From Enterocloster aldenensis (GTDB lineage Bacteria; Bacillota; Clostridia; Lachnospirales; Lachnospiraceae), in contig NZ_QVEX01000002.1 of NCBI RefSeq assembly GCF_003434055.1, forward strand, positions 62,470 to 126,469: a stretch of 64,000 nt of DNA, read 5' to 3'. Positions 1 through 7,014 of this stretch are shown one piece after another. Each line of letters starts with the position of its first letter. Position 1 is the first letter of the stretch. The notes under the pieces are model-generated. The model was given only the letters and a program-made list of their open reading frames with translations, had not been told where the DNA came from and made no database searches. The position numbers were made by a program, and so were the translations under genes.

Positions 1-1901
1 ACGCCGCGGGTTTCCATGGAAACCCGCCTTCCGGTCTGATGGTTGGGACATGCGGATACATGGGAACCAACGGATGATACGGGAAAACCAAAGGACGTGC
101 CGTACTGGATGCGGATGCGGTCAATGGCATCCGTGTTGTCACTGCACCATATCTGGGGCGTGTAGTAGAGCATGCCTGCGTCAAACCGTCCGCCGCCGCC
201 GCTGCATCCTTCAATCAGCATATCCGGATACCGCTTTGTAAGGCGTTCCAGGAAATCATATAATCCCAGCACGTAGTGATACATGATTTTTCCCGGATTC
301 ATGGTACTTTTGGCCTGAATGTCCCCCCCATCCTGTGTATTCCCGCATCTGCGCAGTTTTCCTCTGTCCCGTTCCTGCACCGCCGAGTACACATCCGCAA
401 TGCTGCGGTTCATATCCCATTTCACATATTCAATATTGGCGCTGTCAAATACCCGGCAGATGCTGTCAAACACATAATCCACCACTTCCTTCCTGGAGAA
501 ATCCAGTACCAGCTGGCTCCGGCTCATGACCGGCTTCCTTCCGGGAATGGTAAATGCCCAGTCCGGATGGGCCCGGTATAAATCGCTGTCCAGGGACACC
601 ATCTCCGGTTCAATCCAGATCCCGAACTTCAGGCCCAGGCCGTTAACCCGCTCCACCAGGGACCTCAGCGTACCTCCCAGCTTTCCTTCATTGACAGACC
701 AGTCCCCAAGTCCCGACCTGTCGCTGTCCCGTCTGCCAAACCAGCCGTCATCCAGCACCAGCATCTCCACTCCCAGTTCCCCGGCCAGTCTGGCTGTCTC
801 ATATATGGTTTCCCCTGTAAAGTCAAAATAAGCTGCTTCCCAGCTGTTAACCAGCACCGGTCTGGGGGCCAGTTTGTATTTTCCCCTGCACAGATTGCGG
901 CGGATGGCTTTGTGGAAATGCCGTGACAGGGCGGACAGTCCGCTGCCGCTGTAGCTCATGATGACTTCCGGCCCAAAGAAGGTATCTCCCGGGTCCAATC
1001 CATAGGAGAACATCTCATCCTGAAGTCCCATCAGCATCCTGGTCTGGCCGAACTGGTCCTTTTCCACCTCTGCCTTGAACGCGCCGCTGTAGACAAATGA
1101 CATGCCGTAACATTTCCCCGCATCCTCCGTTGCATCCTTTTCAGCCAGTATCACAAAGGGGCTGTACTGGTGGCTGGAGGTTCCCCGCCTGCTTCCAATC
1201 ACATGGGCGCCGTGGGATACCTCTGTCCGCTGCCAGTTCCGCTCCATGGCATGCCTGCCGTAAAACTGTATCCAGTCATAGTCCCCATAAAGGAAATCCA
1301 GGCAGGCGCTCTGCACCTTTTCAAGCGCCAGGGGACCATTTCCCGTATTCTCAATCTTTACTGCCCTGGTTATGATATCCCAGACCGGAAATACCCCGTA
1401 TAATAAAGTCACCACAAGCCCGCCGGCCCTGTCCTCAAGGGTGATTTCCAATGTTTCGCAATCCATGTCCCGGCCGCTGTCTATAGCCTGCCCGGCCGTA
1501 TCCCTGCCCGTGCCGCCGTTTTCCGCCTGATACATGGCCGGAAGTCCCGGCAGGCTGTATTTCCCCTGCTTTATGACGTGGCTGCAGTAGCGCAGGTCAC
1601 AGCTCATGGAACCGTCCGCCTGTCTCACCTGTAACGCCGTGCTCCTGTAATCCCCGGTTCCAAGGACCGGATATTCCTGCGGAAGGGCGTCCAGGGAATA
1701 GGTCCTGTCCTCACCGGCCTCATAGGGATTTCCTGAAAACCCCCGGTCCGCATAGGTAAGGAGGTATTCCATGGACCCCTCTGAGCGGTCCCCGTAATAA
1801 AGATGCAGCAGGTACCCAAACCGGTCCACCTTCATCTGGTAGGTCGATTGGATGGTATGTATGGTAAATAGCCGTTGTTCTTCCTGATATAGGATTGCCA
1901 T
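1..1901 (-). CDS. Alpha-galactosidase, GH36 family (3' end outside window)
   Basis: Reading in from the left edge on the minus strand is an open frame of about 633 codons that does not stop inside the window. GH36 enzymes are usually about 730 residues, so roughly 100 C-terminal residues are missing. The nucleophile motif YVKWDMNRS, the LIEGCSGGGGRFD block, the acid/base motif CSDNTDAIDRIR and, at the edge, GSHVSACPNHQTGRR...METRG are all present and are diagnostic of bacterial GH36. It should hydrolyse terminal alpha-1,6-galactose from melibiose or raffinose-type sugars. There is no signal peptide, so it acts in the cytoplasm on sugar imported by the ABC system encoded just upstream. ATG at 1901 is preceded by AAAGGAGA. 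It is the last gene seen of a permease-permease-hydrolase run. Confidence 0.93.
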   Translation of the reverse strand, partial: MAILYQEEQRLFTIHTIQSTYQMKVDRFGYLLHLYYGDRSEGSMEYLLTYADRGFSGNPYEAGEDRTYSLDALPQEYPVLGTGDYRSTALQVRQADGSMSCDLRYCSHVIKQGKYSLPGLPAMYQAENGGTGRDTAGQAIDSGRDMDCETLEITLEDRAGGLVVTLLYGVFPVWDIITRAVKIENTGNGPLALEKVQSACLDFLYGDYDWIQFYGRHAMERNWQRTEVSHGAHVIGSRRGTSSHQYSPFVILAEKDATEDAGKCYGMSFVYSGAFKAEVEKDQFGQTRMLMGLQDEMFSYGLDPGDTFFGPEVIMSYSGSGLSALSRHFHKAIRRNLCRGKYKLAPRPVLVNSWEAAYFDFTGETIYETARLAGELGVEMLVLDDGWFGRRDSDRSGLGDWSVNEGKLGGTLRSLVERVNGLGLKFGIWIEPEMVSLDSDLYRAHPDWAFTIPGRKPVMSRSQLVLDFSRKEVVDYVFDSICRVFDSANIEYVKWDMNRSIADVYSAVQERDRGKLRRCGNTQDGGDIQAKSTMNPGKIMYHYVLGLYDFLERLTKRYPDMLIEGCSGGGGRFDAGMLYYTPQIWCSDNTDAIDRIRIQYGTSFGFPVSSVGSHVSACPNHQTGRRVSMETRG

Positions 1902-1922
1902 TGTCTGTCTCCTTTTATATGT

Positions 1923-2756
1923 CTATTTTCCGCCTGTCATGGCAATGCCCTCAATAAACTGCTTCTGGAACACCAGGTACAGGATGACCATAGGTATCAT
2001 GGCCAACATGGAACCTGCCATAAGGACCGGATAGTTGGTGGTGAACTGGCCCCTTAGGGTAGAAAGGCCGGCCGACAGCGTCATCATGTTGATATCCGTG
2101 TTGGCAATCAGAGGCCACATCAGGTCTGCATAGGCAAACACTGCGGTGAAAATGGTCAGGGCTGCCATGGATGCCTTGGTGAGGGGCATCATTACCTTTG
2201 TAAAGGTCTGCCATTTGGTGCATCCGTCCAGGTAGGCGGCTTCGCCCAGTTCATCGGGAATCCCCATGTAAGCCTGGCGCAGGAAAAAGGTCCCGAAGGC
2301 GCTGACCAGTCCAGGGAATACCAGTGCAAATATGCTGTTGGTCAGCCCCATTTTCGCCAGCATCTGGTACTGGGGAATGATGAATATCTGGGACGGCAGC
2401 ATCATCTGCATGATGACCAGTGAGAACAGCAGGTTCTTTCCCCTGAACTTAAGCTTGGCAAATGCAAATCCGGCCGCGGATGAGAATGCCACTGCGCAGA
2501 TTACCCTGAAAAGGATCAGAAGGACGGTGTTGGTATACAGTTTTATGAAAGGGAGTGCGATTAATGCCTTCTCGTAATTGTCTGCAAGCCATTCCTTTGG
2601 CAGGATCGTGGGCGGTATCTGCACGCTTTCACCGGCTGATTTAAAGCTGGTAAGAAGCATCCACAAAAAGGGGAATATCATCAGCACGGCCCCTGCCCCC
2701 AGCATGGCATAGACGAGTATGGTATTAATCCTGCGGCTTTCTTGGTATGATTTCAT
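1923..2756 (-). CDS. Sugar ABC transporter permease, MalG/AraQ type
   Basis: 277 residues with six hydrophobic segments and the inner-membrane component motif EAAYLDGCTKWQTFTKVMMP (EAA loop, around residue 180), which contacts the ATPase. It is one half of the membrane channel of a carbohydrate uptake (CUT1) importer; its partner is the permease gene immediately upstream at 2780-3661. No ATPase gene is present, as is common for CUT1 systems that share an MsmK/MsmX-type ATPase encoded elsewhere. The start ATG at 2756 has an AAGGAGGAG ribosome site. By context it imports alpha-galactosides. Confidence 0.92.
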   Translation of the reverse strand: MKSYQESRRINTILVYAMLGAGAVLMIFPFLWMLLTSFKSAGESVQIPPTILPKEWLADNYEKALIALPFIKLYTNTVLLILFRVICAVAFSSAAGFAFAKLKFRGKNLLFSLVIMQMMLPSQIFIIPQYQMLAKMGLTNSIFALVFPGLVSAFGTFFLRQAYMGIPDELGEAAYLDGCTKWQTFTKVMMPLTKASMAALTIFTAVFAYADLMWPLIANTDINMMTLSAGLSTLRGQFTTNYPVLMAGSMLAMIPMVILYLVFQKQFIEGIAMTGGK

Positions 2757-2779
2757 GGAATCTCCTCCTTATTTATCTC

Positions 2780-3661
2780 CTAAACCTCATAGTTAACCCA
2801 TTTTTTCTGTCCCCAGAACTGCAGGGCCGTAATAATGCCGATTAATGCCACGGTCCAGATCACGATGGCCGAAGCATATCCCCGGTTCCCTGCCACAAAG
2901 GATTCCCGGTAGAACAGATACATCAGGGACTGGGCGCTGGTCAGGGCGGGATTGGTCTGGTCCACCATCATGTAAATCAGGTCGTAGACCTTGATGGAGG
3001 CCATCAGCCGCATGATTAATACCACAAACAAGGTGGGGCTTACCATTGGCAGGGTAATCTTGAAAAACTGCTGTATCTTTGTGGCCCCGTCCAGGCTGGC
3101 CGCCTCATAATAGCTCTTGGAAATGTTCTGGATTCCGGACAGGAGCAGGATGGCATCATACCCCACGGCGCTCCATATGGCTACCACGGCGCAGGCAGGC
3201 AGCACCAGTCCAGGCGTGGTAAGCCAGCTCACCTTTGTTCCGATGATCTGGTTGATGATGCCGTACTCCGCATTGAAAATCCATTTCCACACCATTGCGA
3301 TGGCTGCCGGGGCAACTACCATGGGCAGGAAATAGATGGCCCGGAAGGCGGATTTCCCCTTAATCTTTGCATTCAGCAGCACGGCTGCCAGCAGGGACAG
3401 GAACACGCCAATAGGCACGGTCAGGATGCAGAAATAGATGGAGTTCCATGTTGCTTTCCAGAATTCCTTACTTGCAAACATCTGCTCATAATTCTGGATT
3501 CCCGTGACTTCATAAATCCCAAAGGGGTGGGTGGTTGAAAAGCTCAGCACCAGTGTCTGGATGAATGGATATACATTTAATACAATCAGTCCTATGATGG
3601 TGGGCGCAACCAGCAGGTAGCCCCATTTTGCGTCATCTGTCAAAATATGTTTCTTTCCCAT
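2780..3661 (-). CDS. Sugar ABC transporter permease, MalF/UgpA type
   Basis: 293 residues with six membrane spans and the EAA motif (YEAASLDGATKIQQFFKITLP). It is the second transmembrane subunit of the CUT1 importer. I place the start at the ATG at 3661 (MGKKHIL) rather than the ATG four codons upstream, because GGAGGA lies at the right distance before 3661 and nothing resembling a ribosome site precedes the earlier one. It is flanked by the solute-binding lipoprotein gene (58 bp upstream) and the other permease (23 bp downstream), so the set is co-transcribed. Confidence 0.92.
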   Translation of the reverse strand: MGKKHILTDDAKWGYLLVAPTIIGLIVLNVYPFIQTLVLSFSTTHPFGIYEVTGIQNYEQMFASKEFWKATWNSIYFCILTVPIGVFLSLLAAVLLNAKIKGKSAFRAIYFLPMVVAPAAIAMVWKWIFNAEYGIINQIIGTKVSWLTTPGLVLPACAVVAIWSAVGYDAILLLSGIQNISKSYYEAASLDGATKIQQFFKITLPMVSPTLFVVLIMRLMASIKVYDLIYMMVDQTNPALTSAQSLMYLFYRESFVAGNRGYASAIVIWTVALIGIITALQFWGQKKWVNYEV

Positions 3662-3718
3662 ATCTTCCTCCATTTTTAGAGAGTTTCCATAATCAGCGTC
3701 AGGGTATGTCCCCTTCCA

Positions 3719-5020
3719 TTACGGCGCCTTTGCCTCATCTACCAGCTTCTGCATGGCCGCAAGCCCCTCATCCAGGTCTACCTCGCCGCTGTATATCTTA
3801 AGCAGGGCATCATTGATCTGCGTCTTCCAGTTGGGTCTTGATGCATTGTTCACGCTCTGTACCCCATAGGGGAACATATCCACGCATTTCTGTACGTCCA
3901 GCTTGTAATCAAACTGGCTGAAGGCCTGTACCCAGGTGTGTTCCAGCCCTTCATAGGCCGGGATGGCTGCCCCTGACAGCCCCTGGGCCCTCTGCCCCTC
4001 CTCAGAACCGGCGAATTTCAGGAAATCCTTTGCATGTTCCAGCTTCTTCCCCTTTGCCCCGGTGGCATAACACAGGCCGTTGGAAATGGTTGCCCTGCCG
4101 TCCCCGTTTAAAGGGTCCGGGCATTTGGGCAGCACCGCCACATCCCATTTTCCTTCCATGTCCTTATTATTCTCCATCATGGACATCAGGTTCCAGTTGC
4201 CTTCCAGGTACATGGCGCCCTGCCCGGATATGAAGGCGGTTCCGGGATTGGTTTCTGCAAAATACTTCTGGTCCGGGCACCATGGTTCTTTCTGTAAATG
4301 AATGTAAAACTCCATTCCTTTCCTTGTGGCCGGGTCCATGAAACCTGCTTTTGTCTTATCCTCATTCAGGATATGGCCGCCTGCCTGGTACACAAAATTC
4401 CAGTACCCCAGCTGCTCATCCGCATATGCCATGAAGCCGTATTTCCCTGTTTTATCATAAATCGCCGCGGACGCCTCTGTCAGGTCGTCCCATGTCCAGG
4501 AATCATCCGGATAGGCAAGGCCGGCATTGTCAAACATTTCCCTGTTATATACAAGGCACACCGTATCCTTGTCCTTTGGCACCCCGTAGATGCGTCCGTC
4601 CGACCCCTTTGCATTGTTCAGGGATATTTCTGAAAAATGTTTTGTGTAGTAATCCGGGTCCTCCTGATCATAAAGGTCTGTCACATCCGCCAGCTTTCCA
4701 TAGTCAGCATATTTAAGGATCTGGTTGGTATGCATCCAGAATATATCCGGCAGCTGGTTGGATTCAGCCGCAGCATCCAATTTGGTCCAGTATTCATCCC
4801 AGCTGGTCACCTGGACGTCAATCACCACATCCGGATTCCGGTCCATGTAGGCTTTGGCCACGGACTCCATTCCGTTCCTCTGGGCCGTATCCCATATCTG
4901 GAAAGACAGCTTCACCTTCCCGTCCCCTGTTTCTCCTACCCTCTGGCACCCTGTGACCATGGCTGCGGCCAACAGTGAGGCTGCTCCGAATGCAAGACAC
5001 CATTTTAACGTTTTGTGCAT
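3719..5020 (-). CDS. Extracellular sugar-binding lipoprotein of ABC importer (family 1)
   Basis: 433 residues. The N-terminus has a lipoprotein signal (positive start, hydrophobic core, then LLAAAMVTGCQ with the lipobox cysteine near residue 25), so the mature protein is tethered outside the membrane. The body fits the family 1 (MalE-like) fold, with the typical SFQIWD...N..MESVAKAYMDRNPDV opening and WTWDDLTEAS region. First gene of the importer operon, start ATG at 5020 after GAGGGGG. Ligand inferred as alpha-galactoside from the GH36 gene at the end of the operon. Expression probably depends on the AraC-type protein encoded divergently at 5288-6154. Confidence 0.92.
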   Translation of the reverse strand: MHKTLKWCLAFGAASLLAAAMVTGCQRVGETGDGKVKLSFQIWDTAQRNGMESVAKAYMDRNPDVVIDVQVTSWDEYWTKLDAAAESNQLPDIFWMHTNQILKYADYGKLADVTDLYDQEDPDYYTKHFSEISLNNAKGSDGRIYGVPKDKDTVCLVYNREMFDNAGLAYPDDSWTWDDLTEASAAIYDKTGKYGFMAYADEQLGYWNFVYQAGGHILNEDKTKAGFMDPATRKGMEFYIHLQKEPWCPDQKYFAETNPGTAFISGQGAMYLEGNWNLMSMMENNKDMEGKWDVAVLPKCPDPLNGDGRATISNGLCYATGAKGKKLEHAKDFLKFAGSEEGQRAQGLSGAAIPAYEGLEHTWVQAFSQFDYKLDVQKCVDMFPYGVQSVNNASRPNWKTQINDALLKIYSGEVDLDEGLAAMQKLVDEAKAP

Positions 5021-5151
5021 AGTGTTCCCCCTCTTATACCTGCGTTTTTCAATTTAAATAAACCATTTTGTTGCCTTTATTTCCCTGTTTCTTTCTGTTA
5101 ATCTTATGATATCACGTTGTTTTCTCAGGGTAAATGTTCTGTTAATGCCAC

Positions 5152-5214
5152 TTATATACCCAAATGCTATTTTTGTGTTTATAGGTTGATATAGGGAAGC
5201 ATTTGGGTATATAA
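5152..5214. promoter_or_regulatory. 17-bp perfect inverted repeat between divergent promoters (AraC-type operator)
   Basis: The sequence TTATATACCCAAATGCT at 5152-5168 is repeated exactly as its reverse complement at 5198-5214, with 29 bp between the arms. The right arm overlaps the -10 box of the AraC gene. The left arm carries the same TATATA sequence in mirror position, where the -10 of the importer promoter would lie, and no good -35 is visible on that side. Such an arrangement suits an AraC-family dimer that represses its own gene and activates the importer. The site is seen directly; the regulator assignment is inferred from adjacency. Confidence 0.75.
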
Positions 5215-5215
5215 T
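5186..5215 (+). promoter_or_regulatory. Sigma-A promoter of the AraC-type regulator gene
   Basis: TTGATA at 5186-5191, 18-bp spacer, TATAAT at 5210-5215. The -10 box is embedded in the right arm of the inverted repeat, which suggests autoregulation. Confidence 0.7.
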
Positions 5216-5287
5216 GAAATATAAGCAATATGGATCCAGGCTGTTTCCGGCATGACAGGCTGGTAATGATACCAAAGGAGGAGTCCC

Positions 5288-6154
5288 ATGAGCAATGTCC
5301 TGTTTTCCATTTTCCCCAATGAACGTTTTGTGGACCTGGGTTTATACCAATATGGCTGGGAGCAGTGTGAACCCCTGCATTCCTATGGCCCTTATGCGCG
5401 CAACCACTATCTGTTCCACTATGTGATATCAGGGGCCGGGACCCTGATGTCCACGGATTCCAAAGGCATGACCAATACCTATCACATCAAAAGCGGGGAA
5501 GGGTTCCTTATCCACCCAAAGCAGGTTAACACCTACAGCGCGGACAAGGACCATCCCTGGGAATACACATGGCTGGAGTTTGACGGACTCAGGGTGAAAG
5601 AGGCCCTGGAGCTGGCCGGGCTTACCATGGACAATCCGGTCTACCACTCCAATGCAAGGGATTTAAGCCTGGAACTAAAGAACGAGATGCTCTACATCGC
5701 CAACCATTCAGACCAGTCGCCCTTCCACTTAATCGGGCACCTGTACCTGTTCCTGGACTATCTCACCCGCTCCTCCTCATCCAGGAGAATGATGCGCGGC
5801 GGGAAGCTTCAGGATTTTTATATCCGTGAAGCCACATCCTTTATAGAGCAGAATTTCCAGAATGATATTTCTGTGGAGGACATCGCTGCCTTCTGTAATC
5901 TGAACAGAAGCTATTTCGGCAAGATATTCCGTGACGCAGTGGGCAAAAGCCCCCAGGAATTCTTAATCAGCTACCGCATGACCAAGGCCGCGGAACTGCT
6001 GAAGCTGACAGAGCTGACCATAAAGGACATAGGCAATGCCGTGGGTTATCCCAGCCAGCTTCATTTTTCCAGGGCCTTTAAGAAAACCTACGGCATATCC
6101 CCAAGGGAATGGCGTTCGGAGAATAAGATTGCATCCGCGGCAGGGAAGGGGTAG
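5288..6154 (+). CDS. AraC-family transcriptional regulator with cupin sensor domain
   Basis: 288 residues. The N-terminal part (about 1-160) is an AraC-type sugar-binding cupin domain (HYVISGAGTL, GEGFLIHPKQVNTY, WEYTWLEFDG). The C-terminal part (about 180-280) holds two helix-turn-helix motifs, ending with the family signature IGNAVGYPSQLHFSRAFKKTYGISPREWR. This layout matches regulators of alpha-galactoside (MsmR/RafR-like) operons. ATG at 5288 follows AAAGGAGGAG. It is transcribed away from the importer/GH36 operon, which it likely activates through the inverted repeat at 5152-5214. Confidence 0.93.
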   Translation: MSNVLFSIFPNERFVDLGLYQYGWEQCEPLHSYGPYARNHYLFHYVISGAGTLMSTDSKGMTNTYHIKSGEGFLIHPKQVNTYSADKDHPWEYTWLEFDGLRVKEALELAGLTMDNPVYHSNARDLSLELKNEMLYIANHSDQSPFHLIGHLYLFLDYLTRSSSSRRMMRGGKLQDFYIREATSFIEQNFQNDISVEDIAAFCNLNRSYFGKIFRDAVGKSPQEFLISYRMTKAAELLKLTELTIKDIGNAVGYPSQLHFSRAFKKTYGISPREWRSENKIASAAGKG

Positions 6155-6194
6155 ATGGGGGGATAGCCATGTATGGGATTTTGGGATGTATGAC

Positions 6195-6228
6195 AAAAGG
6201 ACCGCTGCCTTTTGATAAGCAGCGGTCC
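6195..6228 (-). terminator. Rho-independent terminator of the GTPase-nuclease/HAD operon
   Basis: Perfect 10-bp stem GGACCGCTGC (6199-6208) with GCAGCGGTCC (6219-6228). On the minus strand it is followed by TTTT, 35 bp after the HAD stop codon. Confidence 0.75.
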
Positions 6229-6262
6229 CATTGCATTATGGATTCATTTATCATAACAACAT

Positions 6263-7006
6263 CTAATCCTTAAGGATACCCCTTACAATCCCAGCCAGCT
6301 CCTCCGCCCCCGCGGCCGTGAAATCAGGGGTAATCCCGCTGCCTGCGCCAAGACGGCTGTCCGGATAGTCATCACGGCCAGGGACCGCATGATGCCTGCG
6401 GTTAAACCAGACCGCCTTCCAGCCTGCCCTCTTGGCCCCGGCAACGTCATTGGCAAATGAATCCCCGATATAGTATATGTGCCCAGCATCCAGGCCCAGG
6501 GCTTCCTGCACCTTCCTAAATACGCGGATATCCGGTTTTGCCGCCCCGATTTCAGCCGAGATGAACACATGGCTCTCCTCTATCCACTGTCCCAGTCCCA
6601 ACACGCGGATTTTATCCCGCTGGTGTACGGAGGGGCCATTGGTCAAAAGCCCCAGAAGGGCGCCTTCTGCCTGAGCCGCTGACAGGATTCCCGCCATGCC
6701 GGGGAGAAGTTTAATCCTTTCCTGGTACGTCCCGTATGCGTGCTGGAGCCGGAGCGCGTCCCGGGGGGCCAGATGTAGTCCAAGGTCGGCAAATGCATGG
6801 ACCAGCCGGTAAACATACATATCCTCCATTGCCATCCGGCCGGATTCGGACTGGTTGAAAACAAGCTCGCTGTAGTACCTGCTGCGTACAAACAGGCGTT
6901 CATAATCCGCCCTGAAATCCGTTCCCAGCACCTGACCGCAGGCCAGCCGGAAAGGCTCCAGCTGGTCATATAAGGTGTCGTCCACATCAAATAATATGGC
7001 TGTCAT
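6263..7006 (-). CDS. HAD-superfamily hydrolase (YjjG-like small-molecule phosphatase)
   Basis: 247 residues with all HAD motifs: I, FDVDDTLYD at the N-terminus; II, LLTNGP; III, the lysine in GAAKPDIRVF; and IV, YIGDSFANDVAGAKRAGW. The helical cap sits between motifs I and II (subclass C1). Family members such as YjjG dephosphorylate nucleoside monophosphates or phosphosugars; the substrate here is unknown. I choose ATG 7006 because the GTG at 7018 lies immediately against the AGGAG ribosome site. That site is inside the end of the upstream GTPase-nuclease gene, whose stop is only 8 bp away, so the two are co-transcribed and probably coupled in translation. Confidence 0.88.
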   Translation of the reverse strand: MTAILFDVDDTLYDQLEPFRLACGQVLGTDFRADYERLFVRSRYYSELVFNQSESGRMAMEDMYVYRLVHAFADLGLHLAPRDALRLQHAYGTYQERIKLLPGMAGILSAAQAEGALLGLLTNGPSVHQRDKIRVLGLGQWIEESHVFISAEIGAAKPDIRVFRKVQEALGLDAGHIYYIGDSFANDVAGAKRAGWKAVWFNRRHHAVPGRDDYPDSRLGAGSGITPDFTAAGAEELAGIVRGILKD

Positions 7007-7014
7007 ATCCCGTA

